DNA of 64,000 bases, taken from positions 1,488,001-1,552,000 of the forward strand of contig OY744463.1 in the NCBI GenBank assembly GCA_963556145.1, read 5' to 3'. The notes below the pieces were generated by a model. That model did not search any database and was not told the origin of the DNA. It worked only from the letters and a program-made list of their open reading frames with translations. Below, one piece after another: positions 1-8,861 of the stretch (the first letter of the stretch is position 1; each line of letters opens with the position of its first letter). The stretch comes from Hygrocybe punicea (Eukaryota > Basidiomycota > Agaricomycetes > Agaricales > Hygrophoraceae). Made by a program: the position numbers and the translations under genes.

Positions 1-965
1 CTGCAGCAAAAGCTGGTCCAGGGTCAACCTGACACCACAGAAATTGCTGGACCCAGGTCAACCCAGTGCTGCAGCAATATCTGGCTCCGGGTCAACCCAA
101 GCCCCACAGCAAGTGCTGGACCTGGGTCAACCCAGTGCTGCAGCAAGTGCTGGATCCGGGTCAACCTGACCCCACAGCAAGTGCTGGACCAGGGTCAACC
201 CAGTGCTACAGCAATATCTGGATGCTGGTCAACCCAGTGCTGCAGCAATATCTGGCTCCAGGTCAATCCAAGCCCCACAGCAAGTGCTGGACCCAGGTCA
301 ACCCAGTGCTGCAGCAATCGCTGGACCCCAGTCACCCTACCCTGCAGCAAGTGGTGGGCCTGGGTCAACCCAGTTCTGCAGCAACAGCTGGACCTAGGTC
401 AACCCTAGCCTGCAGCAAGAGCTGGTCGAGGGTCAACCCAGTGCTCCAGCAATATCTGGATGCTGGTCAACCCAGTGCTGCAGCAATATCTGGCTCCGGG
501 TCAATCCAAGCCCCACAGCAAGTGCTGGACCCAGGTCAACCCAGTGCTGTAGCAATCGCTGGACCCCAGTCACCCTACCCTGCAGCAAGTGGTGGGCCTG
601 GGTCAACCCAGTTCTGCAGCAACAGCTGGACCCAGGTCAACCCTAGCCTGCAGCAAGAGCTGGTCGAGGGTCAACCCAGTGCTCCAGCAATAGCTGAAGT
701 CAGGTCAACCCACATTGCTTAAACAGCTGGGCCTGGGTCAACCCAACCATCCTGGAATAGCTGCCCTGGGTTAACCTACCCCATGGCAGAGCTGACACCA
801 GGTTGACCCACCCAGCTGCCCTTGACCAGCAAGAGCTGTACCTGGGTCAACCTACCACACCACATTTCCCCAGCAAGAGCTGTCTTTTGGGTGAACCTAC
901 CCCCCCAGCAAGCAACTGCGCTATGTGTACCTACCTTTTGCAACTATATCTGCAATTGGGTTAAC
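1..965. repeat. 34-bp minisatellite array
   Basis: Tandem array of a roughly 34-bp unit built around the words GTGCTGCAGCAA and GGTCAACCCA. Units are clearest from 1 to about 720 and decay toward about 960. Within it the segment starting at 203 is repeated almost exactly starting at 441. That offset of 238 bp is seven units, so a higher-order duplication has occurred. Because 34 is not a multiple of three, reading frames rotate every unit and stay open by chance, giving a long open frame from 66 to 722 that has no features of a real protein. The left end of the array lies outside the window. Confidence 0.93.
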
Positions 966-1021
966 CAAAATGACTGGGTCTACTGCTCTGCCGCCTTTGC
1001 CCTTTCCGCCACCTTGACCCG

Positions 1022-1595
1022 TTATCTCCTCGCTTCCTCCTCCTTTTCCTCCTGCAACTGTGATGCTTCCTCAGCTTCCCAACGCACTGTCTCTTTCTGT
1101 CCCTGTTCATATTCCTCCCAGCTCCGTAACCATTCCTCAACCTCCACCCCCATCTCTCTGCCCATTGAGAAGTCCCTCAGTTCCGTCACATCGATTCCGT
1201 TGTCCCGGATTTCCATCAATATTCCCCTGTAGTTCCGCTGCCGGGTATCATTAGTTCGTGCTGTTTACGGGAATGGGATCTCCTACCATGGCCTGTCGTC
1301 GTCTCACCACCCATTGCTGTCCTTCGTTCTCGAATCCGTCGCGTATGATATCGATTCCAGCCACGTCGACTTCTAGTAACTTGGCTACGGCGCTCTCGAA
1401 GTCTTGCCGCGTTTCCGCATCGAGAGTATTGAGGAAATTGTCGTATTCCGTCGACATCTGGCCTTGGTATTGGTGTTTGTTGGGCTTGTTGAGGTTGCTG
1501 TCGAGATTGTTGAAGTCGCGTGGAAAAGTTTTCTTGTTTGTATTTGTTGCCCCATCACATGACCATTGTTCCTTTATCCAGCCGTTTCGCCCCAC
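1022..1595 (-). pseudogene. gag-like fragment of an LTR retrotransposon
   Basis: Two minus-strand open stretches (1595 to 1251 and 1219 to 1022) read as one protein if a single frame change near 1255 is allowed. The N-terminal half contains an acidic helical segment beginning MSTEYDNFL (start near 1457), and the C-terminal half is a Glu/Lys-rich coiled coil. This layout resembles the start of gag polyproteins of Agaricomycete Ty3-like elements, but I see no zinc knuckle, protease or reverse transcriptase. The coding trace stops where the minisatellite begins. An LTR-like block (1786-2362) lies immediately upstream on the same strand, with a leader of about 190 bp. I read this as a truncated and frame-broken 5' end of a retroelement. 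Family assignment is inference. Confidence 0.45.
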
Positions 1596-1785
1596 CCTCT
1601 TTTAGTAGCTCCGGACCACTGCTTCCCGACGCTTCGATACCCGCCGGCTTCGATCTCGTTCATGTTGTACCATCGTTTCCGGCCGTTTTCGACATCGCCT
1701 CCGCTCATTTATTCCCACGACCCCGGTATCTTCGTTATTTCATATGGATCGACCAGGGATGGTCTCTATCTGAGTTCTGACCGGA

Positions 1786-2362
1786 TGTAGAGGCTCCGGG
1801 CCGTCTGGACCCAAATCCTCTTCATATCCCACATCATCCTCGTCCGTTCCCATTCATGTATCGTCGATTCCGCCTGATTCCGGTCCTCTCCGTCGATTCC
1901 GCTCCGGATTCTGCCTCCGGATTCGTTCCTACACGCACTGCAATGTCCCTAACGACCTGGAATCAGTATGTTTCTAGTTATATATCATGTATCTTCGTTT
2001 CCCGTCTCCCAGTACATAGCATTCTTCCTACCCTCCACTCCACTCCACCCCTATCAGTTACAGCCTTCGCTTGTAGTACATAGTTACTACAGCACAGGAT
2101 CACTCCCAGTAGTATAAAAGATGTACCATCATATTACATCCTATCATATTACATCCTATCTTATTATCCCGCTTCAGTTCTACACTTTTAGTCCTTGCTT
2201 CATATCATCTCCATTCCATCTTCATAAGTTCCCCTACACTTCCCCTCTAATCTGGAACCCCAGATTCGGGTTGGATTGACTAGACACTATAGAAAGACTT
2301 TACTCCTCTGATCACTTTCTAGCAGATCACCCCTTACAGTAGATTCCTATTCCGGGTCTACA
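1786..2362. mobile_element. LTR-like element, copy A (CpG-rich)
   Basis: A 577-bp block that begins TGTAGA and ends TCTACA, giving perfect 6-bp terminal inverted repeats of TG..CA type. It aligns along its whole length with copy B at 5956-6549, in the same orientation. Both share the internal word TATAAAAGAT (near 2113), the GTTGGATTGA block, and GATCACTTTCTAGC near the right end. The word ACAGAACTCGCC follows both copies. No matching 5-bp target duplication flanks this copy, consistent with one side being retroelement sequence (see the gag-like fragment). Orientation is unresolved, because the TATA-like word reads on the plus strand while the neighbouring gag-like fragment reads on the minus strand. 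Confidence 0.75.
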
Positions 2363-3240
2363 ACAGAACTCGCCGTCACAGCGTAGAAGTGACAGTGGAA
2401 TAGTTAGCTAGCTTCAGTAGAGTGATAAGGGACAAAGAGGAAAAAGCTGCCAAGTAAAACTACTACTATCTATTGAAACCGGTCTAAGCCGACGAAGCCG
2501 ACGATGTCAGGTACGGCAGGTCGGGTGTCGGGTGATGAGCGATATAAGAATATAGTTGGTAGAATGATGGGGAGAGAGTCGAGAGAACCGACAAGTTGTA
2601 CAAGTGAAGGTTTTTACTGAGAGACCGATTCTGAGTGAGGGGAAATGGGGGAACTGGTTTCTTATTTTGACATGGCACTTGGGCACCATTTTTATACTAC
2701 AAAAATGTCTATCTAGTTTCAGATGAGAGTCCTTGGCTGATGAGGGAGAACAAAGGGGAATAGAAATAGGGGAGTGAGGAGAAGGTTGCAATGCAATGAT
2801 GACAGGAAAATGAGAGGGAGAAGTGAAAAGCCATGAAAAGATGTCAAATACTTTTATGTATCTCCATAAGGGAGATGGTACACGTGAATTGGGCAAGTCC
2901 AATGTTGGGATTCCAGTCCGATAAGATCCATCTGCAATATTTGGGATTCCATGCATTTAGGAGTTGGACCGATCCTGTACACGAGCGGTCATGCTAGTCG
3001 GTATGCATCGGGTTACATTGGGTTCGAGCATGAATTGTTAGGGACTTTGGGTTTGAATGGGTTTGTGAGATATCAAGTTTCCAGTCTCAGAGGGCTGAGA
3101 GCCCTCTACAGCGGCAGTCTGTCCTCACTCACAATCCTCAGTTGCTGCTACCACTTGTTGCTGTCATTGCCATTATCATTGCTGTTGATGCTGCTGTTAC
3201 CACTGCTGCTGTTACTGTTGTTGTTGTCATCACAATAGCT
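2363..3240. other. Non-coding stretch with no recognised gene
   Basis: No protein family is recognisable. A 149-codon minus-strand open frame (2956-2507) is rich in Ser, Pro, His and Ile and has no motif, so I do not call it a gene. The right end (3130-3240) is a pyrimidine-rich imperfect CTG/GTT/ATT triplet tract. Confidence 0.6.
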
Positions 3241-3259
3241 ACTTAGAATATGATTGTTA

Positions 3260-4013
3260 GTCAAAAAATGAATGAATAATTAGCAGAAAAACTCATGAAG
3301 TGGCAGGGGTGGCTGCACCACCCTCTGCTGCGTCCAGTTCTTGCATGCATCACTGCTGCTGCTGCCGCAGTTGCATGCACACTCATGGGCTTCCTTCTGT
3401 GCCCAGCAGTGGCCTGGTGTGTGGGTATGTGCAGCACATAAGTAAAAGGGACAAAATAAATAAACAAAATACTCACTTTTGGCAGTGGGGGTGGATGCAC
3501 CACTCCCCGCTGCTACTTTTCTTCATTACTGTTTCTCGCTCCTGTCATTAGCCAGCGCTGCATTTCATTGGCGTGGGTGTAGGTGTGGGTGTGGGCATGG
3601 GCGTGGGTGTGAGTGCGGTGTTGTGGGTTTGCGGGGTCCATTACTGTCCTGGTGGTTGCGGTTGCACTGTCATCTGCTGCTGCTGCCATTGCTGCCACCG
3701 TTGTAGCCACCATTGCTGCGCTGTAACCATAAATAAGTTAGTAGTAAAAAAATCAACAAAAAATATACCTTTGCAGCGGGAGTGGGAGCCCCACCCCCGC
3801 TGCATCTGTTGCTCCCATTCTGCCATTTGGGTGCTGCTGGTCATCGTTGAGGGGCTGCTTGGTGCTGCTCAGGCATCATTTGGGTCATTGCTGTGTGCTG
3901 GTGTTGCCGTGGTATTCATTGGGTGTGGAGTTGTTGAGGGTCACCTGCATGAATCTGGAATGCATCACATGACATTGTTGATTGTTCATGCAACAATAAA
4001 TATGAAGAAATAA
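3260..4013 (-). repeat. Low-complexity region with three hairpin/splice-like modules
   Basis: On the minus strand three similar modules occur near 3775-3805, 3480-3510 and 3297-3330. Each is a GC-rich imperfect inverted repeat beginning GCAG(C/A)GGG and ending near CACTGC, CCGCTGC or CCTGCC, followed by AT-rich DNA. The first two run into good 5' splice sites (GTATAT, GTGAGT). The AT-rich stretch after the first contains a textbook branch point TACTAAC and a TTACAG acceptor near 3720. Splicing there joins a Gln/Trp-rich frame that ends PPGQ. Between modules lie CAG/CTG triplets and a CCCACA-type hexamer tract (3575-3620). This may be the remnant of a low-complexity gene or a repeat family. 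No function can be assigned. Confidence 0.5.
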
Positions 4014-4096
4014 ATGAGGAAATAAATAAGGACATAAGTAAATATATTGCAGACAGGGTGAGAACTTGTGAGCAATACTAGTCAGTTAGAAAAAAG

Positions 4097-4455
4097 GTTG
4101 TGTAGACTAGTGGTTATAGCTGTGTGCTTGGCTTGCTAAAGTTTTGGGTTCAATCACAGGAATTGGCACTTTTTTATTTAACTAACAACCACACCTGACC
4201 CAGACTCCACCTGGACTCCACCCAGACTCCATATGGATTCCTTGTTAGGTGGAGTCCTGATTCTCCATCAAAAGTCCTCCGGAGTCCACCATGTGGACTA
4301 GACTAAAGGTGGACTAAAGGTGAATTGAAAAATGTCAATTTGGCTGTGAGTCCACATGAAGTCCACCTTCAGTCCACCTAAAGTCCACTAATAGTCCAGA
4401 TGCAGTCCATCTATAGTCCACCAAGAGTCCACATAGACTTTAGGTGGATCCCCCG
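4097..4455 (+). mobile_element. tRNA-derived SINE-like element with GTCCAC-rich tail
   Basis: The head resembles a tRNA gene: an A-box-like word TAGACTAGTGGTTATAG (about 4102) and a B-box-like word GGGTTCAATCAC (about 4146), about 43 bp apart, as in RNA polymerase III internal promoters. A run of six T (4170) follows. The acceptor stem does not pair, so it is not a working tRNA gene. The body from about 4195 to 4450 is packed with GTCCAC/GTGGAC words in both orientations. GGTGGACTAAAGGTGGAC (about 4308) can pair with GTCCACC copies between 4350 and 4440. The architecture fits a SINE with a repeat-rich tail. Family membership is inference. Confidence 0.55.
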
Positions 4456-4599
4456 GCTTAGCGACAAGTGCTCTGTTTTTGGGTGATATAGGCACTGTGG
4501 ATATGTATGATACCTTTTTCCATTTGGTTGTAGATAAATATGTCTTCTATTCCTGTATGTTCTTCCTTTGTTTTTTCTTTGTAACTATACCCAAAATAC

Positions 4600-5777
4600 T
4601 GTTGGCACCGTTGAACATTTAGGCTTGTCAGACTTTTTGAGCTTTCAGTAAAGCTGATATATGTACATCAACAGAATAGTTACAGAGAAGAAGTACCATG
4701 ACACCATTCACCCTTCCTCACTGAATTCCCAGTCACTGTCAGAATTATTGCACAGGGCATGATTCTGCTTGTCCATCTCATACCATTGAATATCACTGGC
4801 AAGAGGCTCAATAGGAAGATACTGCATGTGATGATAGACCACCCAATCATTGCTTGAGAATTCAGACTTTACTGGTGAATCTTTAACTGGGTCATTAATC
4901 CAATTGGTTCTCCATGAATGCTAAGAGGCCTCACATGGAGGACACCCCCTTTCCTTGACATACTGCATTCATCCACTCCAGTTTCTGACCAGCCATTCCA
5001 CTGCCCTCCAAGAAGCAATGATCTTTGTCATGGGATGATTTTCTACAGTTTCTGCATGCAATCCCTTTAGGATTGTTGCCATGTTTGCGGATGGGATGAG
5101 AGTTCAAGTCTTTGGCTACCATTCACAAACTCGGAATCAGGGCCAGCAAGGGGAGAAGAAGCAACGAGGCATTGCGATTCAGCAAGGAGTCAGGCAGAGA
5201 CCTGATTGAATGATGTCTCTATTGGGGGACTGAGTGCTGCAGATGCAGACATGGTCACTAGGGTGATCTGCTTGAAGATCGCCCAGGTACCAGTGTCTGG
5301 GATACCTATGAGCAGTTGGTAGATTGCTTTGGAGTCACTATAAGTCACCATGCTGGAGAATTGCTCTCTGGCATGGTTGAATTTCCCCACAAAGCGCTCT
5401 GACAGAGGGAAGAGAGCTAAGAACATAGAGAGAACTGGGCTGCCATGTCGATGTGATTTTTAGATAGTCCCATGTGAGCCGAGCGCTGTTGTTGCATTTG
5501 GAGGGTATGTTTACAGCTATAAGAGGCATGAGGCATCAATGTATGATGGCATTTGCTTTTGCATCATTGATAACGAAGATGCAAGCCTTAGAGATGACCT
5601 CTTCAGGAGATTTGGCAGTGATGGATCTCGGGGGATATGTGCTGAACTGTACAAGATCAAGGGGATCCATTCCCTTACTGACAAATGTCCAGAGATCCTC
5701 ACTGAGAAGGGTGTATTGCATGATTTTTTACCAGTCTCAGTAATTCTGAGCACCCTCCAAGAGAGGGACATGATCAA
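4600..5777 (-). pseudogene. Decayed Ty1/copia-type gag
   Basis: Minus-strand fragments in several frames together resemble a copia gag. There is an upstream helical segment (about 5720-5190) with words such as LTWDYLK, PLSERFVGKFN and LLIGIPD. A CCHC zinc knuckle follows at about 5060-5000 reading CRNCRKSSHDKDHC, which matches the C-x2-C-x4-H-x4-C spacing. Stops and frame changes break it at several points (near 5535, 5190 and 5120). Traces continue weakly to about 4600, and no integrase or reverse transcriptase is seen. The zinc knuckle is the firm evidence, and the family label is inferred from its spacing and the preceding segment. Confidence 0.6.
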
Positions 5778-5864
5778 GCCAAAGGTTGGACATGTTTAGA
5801 TGTGAGATGAGAGGTACTTGATATTTGCACAATGGAAATGCTTAGGGCTCATAACCTGTAGAAT

Positions 5865-5900
5865 GGAAGCGGAGTCTCAATCATAGAACAGAAACGACTG
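5865..5900 (+). repeat. Left direct repeat flanking LTR copy B
   Basis: The words GGAAGCGG, TCTCA and ATAGAACAGAAAC[G/A]ACTG occur here and again at 6587-6625 on the other side of LTR copy B. They may be a long target duplication, or part of a pre-existing repeat into which the LTR inserted. Confidence 0.6.
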
Positions 5901-5955
5901 TGTATTCTCAGTACCTGTAGAACGGAAGCAGGGTCTACAAGATATATGTGTATGT

Positions 5956-6549
5956 TGTAGAGACTCTGGATCATGTGGATCCATATCCTCTTCATATCTG
6001 ACACCTTTCCCATCCATTCCCATTGCCGTATCATCAATTCCACTCGATTCTGGTCTTTTCCATCAATTCCACTCAGGATTCCACCTCTGGAATCATTCCT
6101 ACTCGCAATGCAATGTCCCTAACGACCCAGAATCAGTACATATATAATTGTATATCATATATCTTCATTTCCCATCTCCTAGTACATAGAACCACTCCTC
6201 CTATCTTCCTCTCCACTCGCCCCTATTACTTACAGCCTTTGCTTGTGGAACATAGTTACAGCACAGGATCCCTCACAGTAGTATAAAAGATATACTTTTA
6301 CACTACAAAATACAGGTTATTACAGGGTACCATTCCACCTCACATCTTATCATTGCACTTCAGTTCTATTTCTTAGTCCACTCTTCATATCGTCTACACC
6401 GCTCTTCATCCTTTCTCCCACACTCTCCCTCTGATTCCAGAACCCCCAGATTTGGGTTGGATTGATTAGACAACACTAAAGAAACTGAATTCCTCTGATC
6501 ACTTTCTAGCTGATCACCCCTTTCTGTAGATTCCTCATCCAGGTCTACA
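5956..6549. mobile_element. LTR-like element, copy B (CpG-depleted)
   Basis: A 594-bp block with the same TGTAGA...TCTACA termini as copy A (1786-2362) and full-length similarity to it. Many positions that are CG in copy A are CA or TG here: copy A's CGTCGATTCCG reads CATCAATTCCA. The TATAAAAGAT word is conserved (about 6283). No internal retroelement genes adjoin it, so I read it as a solo LTR, bounded by the direct repeat at 5865-5900 and 6587-6625. Confidence 0.72.
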
Positions 6550-6586
6550 ACAGAACTCGCCATGACAATGTACTGGAGAGAAATAA

Positions 6587-6625
6587 GGAAGCGGTCTCAC
6601 CTCAGTCATAGAACAGAAACAACTG
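6587..6625 (+). repeat. Right direct repeat flanking LTR copy B
   Basis: Partner of the 5865-5900 repeat, sharing GGAAGCGG, TCTCA and ATAGAACAGAAAC.ACTG with a few bases of difference. Confidence 0.6.
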
Positions 6626-6674
6626 AGGTGTAATTACAAATGAATGGAAGTATATATACTAATGGAAGAAACAT

Positions 6675-6875
6675 GTGAAAAACAGAAGAAAAACCTATGT
6701 CATAGGTATCGTGATGATAGGTGACTCGGAGATCTACAACACCACTGACCTGGCTTCTGCAGGCGTCCCACCTTACCTGATCCAATGCATCAGCTGGTGG
6801 GCCTCTGACGCTTGGCAGATCTACGTCCACAAGCACCCGATGCTACAAGCCGCCTTCTTGTTTGTCTGGTGCTGA
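6675..6875 (+). pseudogene. Tyrosine-recombinase-like C-terminal fragment
   Basis: An open frame of 66 codons contains AGVPPYLIQCISWWASDAW followed by YVHKHP. This resembles the C-terminal part of tyrosine recombinases found in fungal mobile elements, where a G-x-WxSDA-x-x-YI-type block carries the nucleophile Tyr. Upstream sequence (6605-6675) shows no continuation and the downstream DNA is pyrimidine-rich, so it is a stranded fragment. The assignment rests on one motif. Confidence 0.4.
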
Positions 6876-7325
6876 CCTCCCCCAGTGCTCACCATCACCC
6901 TCTCAGGTTCACTACTTCATCTCTCTGCTTCTCCTGGACACTTTTTTTTCCTTGGACCTGTTTCCTCCTTTTTGCTGCTGTGTCTTCCCTATGCTTGGAC
7001 ACCTTTTACTTCTCATCATGCCTCAGACCTTTCTTTTACTCCACATCTTTTTCTCCTCTCCCCTACTAATTTCCTTTAGCTTTTAGCACCACACCATTTC
7101 TTCTCATGCATTACATACTTATCAAATTCTGGGCCTTGCCACTGTTTCAGGGCAAGGCCACATTCAGTTATCTCTTTCACCAAAAACTGAGAGGTGCTTG
7201 ATTAGAGAGGCTCAAGGTGATTGTTGAGGAAGAAATGAGGTGAGCCAAGTCAAAATGATGTGACAAACATCACTTCTGTAGCACTGCTATTTTTTTTAGG
7301 TCAAATGACAGTGATTTGCCATGAT
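6876..7325. other. Gene-free pyrimidine-rich spacer
   Basis: CT/TTT-rich DNA between the repeat zone and the first core gene. No coding family, RNA gene or repeat copy is recognised. It contains the 3' flank of the inositol monophosphatase gene. Confidence 0.6.
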
Positions 7326-8720
7326 CTAGTTAGCTTCAACATCTTCCACGGTATCATAGAATTGCCTGATAATCCTCTGTTGCGCTTCCTTTCCTTTCTC
7401 AGTCTGAGTCCAAATGGCAGATAAATGCTTCGGGGGGATTTGCAAAGTACCAAATCACTCACCGGTGTGTCTGCAATGCCTCTTACAACGATATATTTCC
7501 GGCCAAATAAAATATTCTCAGTGATATCGCCAAATGTTCCATCAGAGCAGCATGTCAAGAACGCTGTGTGCGACCCAGTCACAACACAGCCTGCTTCCTG
7601 AGCAATCACGATGCCTGCGCAGACATCCCAGGGCCTTTAGGGGGGAAGATAAAGGTCCCATTTACATGGGAGCGGGTCAAAACCGAAGAAAACGAACCAG
7701 CACCCTATTTCCCTAAAGAAATTTGCATTCAGTGACCTTCTAGAAATGAACAATGATCATTATACCAAAAGATGTCCATACCACCTTGTGCGACCATTGC
7801 AAAATTAAGCGCTCCACTGCCTAAGGAGCGGAGGGAATGGGCCATACAACCCTGTTCAACACCCTGTTCTGGGTTGCCCGCGAGTCGAAGGAAAGACAAC
7901 GCCTTGGTCGTCACAGTGCCCAATCTACGGTCGGAACCCCATTCAACCGCTGGTAACCATTGATTGATGATTGAACGGTAAGCACAAGACATGGTTGCAG
8001 ATATGAAAAAATGGAGGACCATACCTATGAGTGCCCGAGAGAGTGAGGGAAGGGACTTGGGTGCGAAGAGAGGGAGCTGGAGGGGCTGTCCAGATCCACA
8101 AGTGAGATAGGATCCTTGGTCTCGGATACCTGAATACTGGTAAGGTTACGGTGAAGTTGTGCAGAAGACTCTTGGTTGTTTTGTTGCGGGGAAAACGAGC
8201 TACGCACGAGATGTTCCAAGAAGGGATTATAGATCACTCCCAACACAGGCCGACGTTTGTAAATGAGGCCAATGGAAATGCAAACGAAAGGGAAGCCATG
8301 TACAAAGTTAGTAGTCCCATCTATGTAAAGTATTGGTTTAATCGACTGCCCGTGGCGGATAACTTACCAATGGGGTCAACACAAAAGGTAGCTTCATCGG
8401 TCAACGGGGCTGCCGAATAAGATTCTTCTCCCATGCTTAAACACCAACGGTGTTCAGCAAATACTCTCGTGTAGAAAAAAGGGGATAACTCACAACTTAA
8501 ACGTCGGATACATTGTTGACATCTCGTGTTTCACGAATTCCTCCACTTTAACGTCGTACTCTGTCACTAAATCGGCCGAATTCTTCTTTTCCCCAATATC
8601 GGCATCCTGTGCCATGGCATCCGACCCCTCGAGGATAAGTGCGCCAGCTTTTCGTACAAGCGAAATGGTGAAAGTAAGGATTGAACGTAAATCCCCAACA
8701 GTCAGTTCTGCGGTTGACAT
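7326..8720 (-). CDS. Inositol-1-monophosphatase
   Basis: Mg-dependent phosphatase that releases free myo-inositol from inositol monophosphate. Proposed exons are 8720-8494, 8435-8368, 8320-8208, 8136-8025, 7949-7766, 7712-7698, 7634-7463 and 7397-7326, summing to 963 nt (320 aa), close to the usual fungal length. The metal-binding motifs are all present: GEES after the first intron, DPIDGTTNF (split by an intron after DPI) and WPWDVCAG near the C-terminus. The sixth exon is only 15 nt and supplies most of the segment before PWDVCAG; without it the W-E-I-G-C linker is lost. The start ATG at 8718-8720 is chosen because the upstream in-frame residues look non-conserved. It is head-to-head with the proteasome gene, with 141 bp between start codons. 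Confidence 0.93.
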
Positions 8721-8861
8721 GGTGGCGGTAGTGGTGATATCCAGAAACCTGAACTTAGTGCTGAGGAAATTTGTCAGTCGATCTTCCACGTGCTCACTGG
8801 GAAGACGCGCGTACAGCACATCTTTAAGTTTCTCAAATCCGTGTAATAATCTCTCCGAGAC
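8721..8861. promoter_or_regulatory. Probable bidirectional promoter (IMPase / proteasome alpha-5)
   Basis: Only 141 bp separate the two divergent start codons, so both core promoters and 5' UTRs must lie here or overlap the opposite gene. No TATA box is evident. Confidence 0.6.

Noticed and set aside
66..722. 218-codon open frame in the left repeat array
   Set aside because: It arises because each 34-bp unit is open in all rotated frames. The peptide is a three-phase translation of the repeat and has no protein features.
1258..1605. 115-codon plus-strand frame
   Set aside because: It is antisense to the gag-like fragment, which has the more protein-like composition.
2507..2956. 149-codon minus-strand frame
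   Set aside because: No motif, no splice continuity and repeat-zone location.
4097..4170. Functional tRNA gene
   Set aside because: A- and B-box words are present but the acceptor and anticodon stems do not pair.
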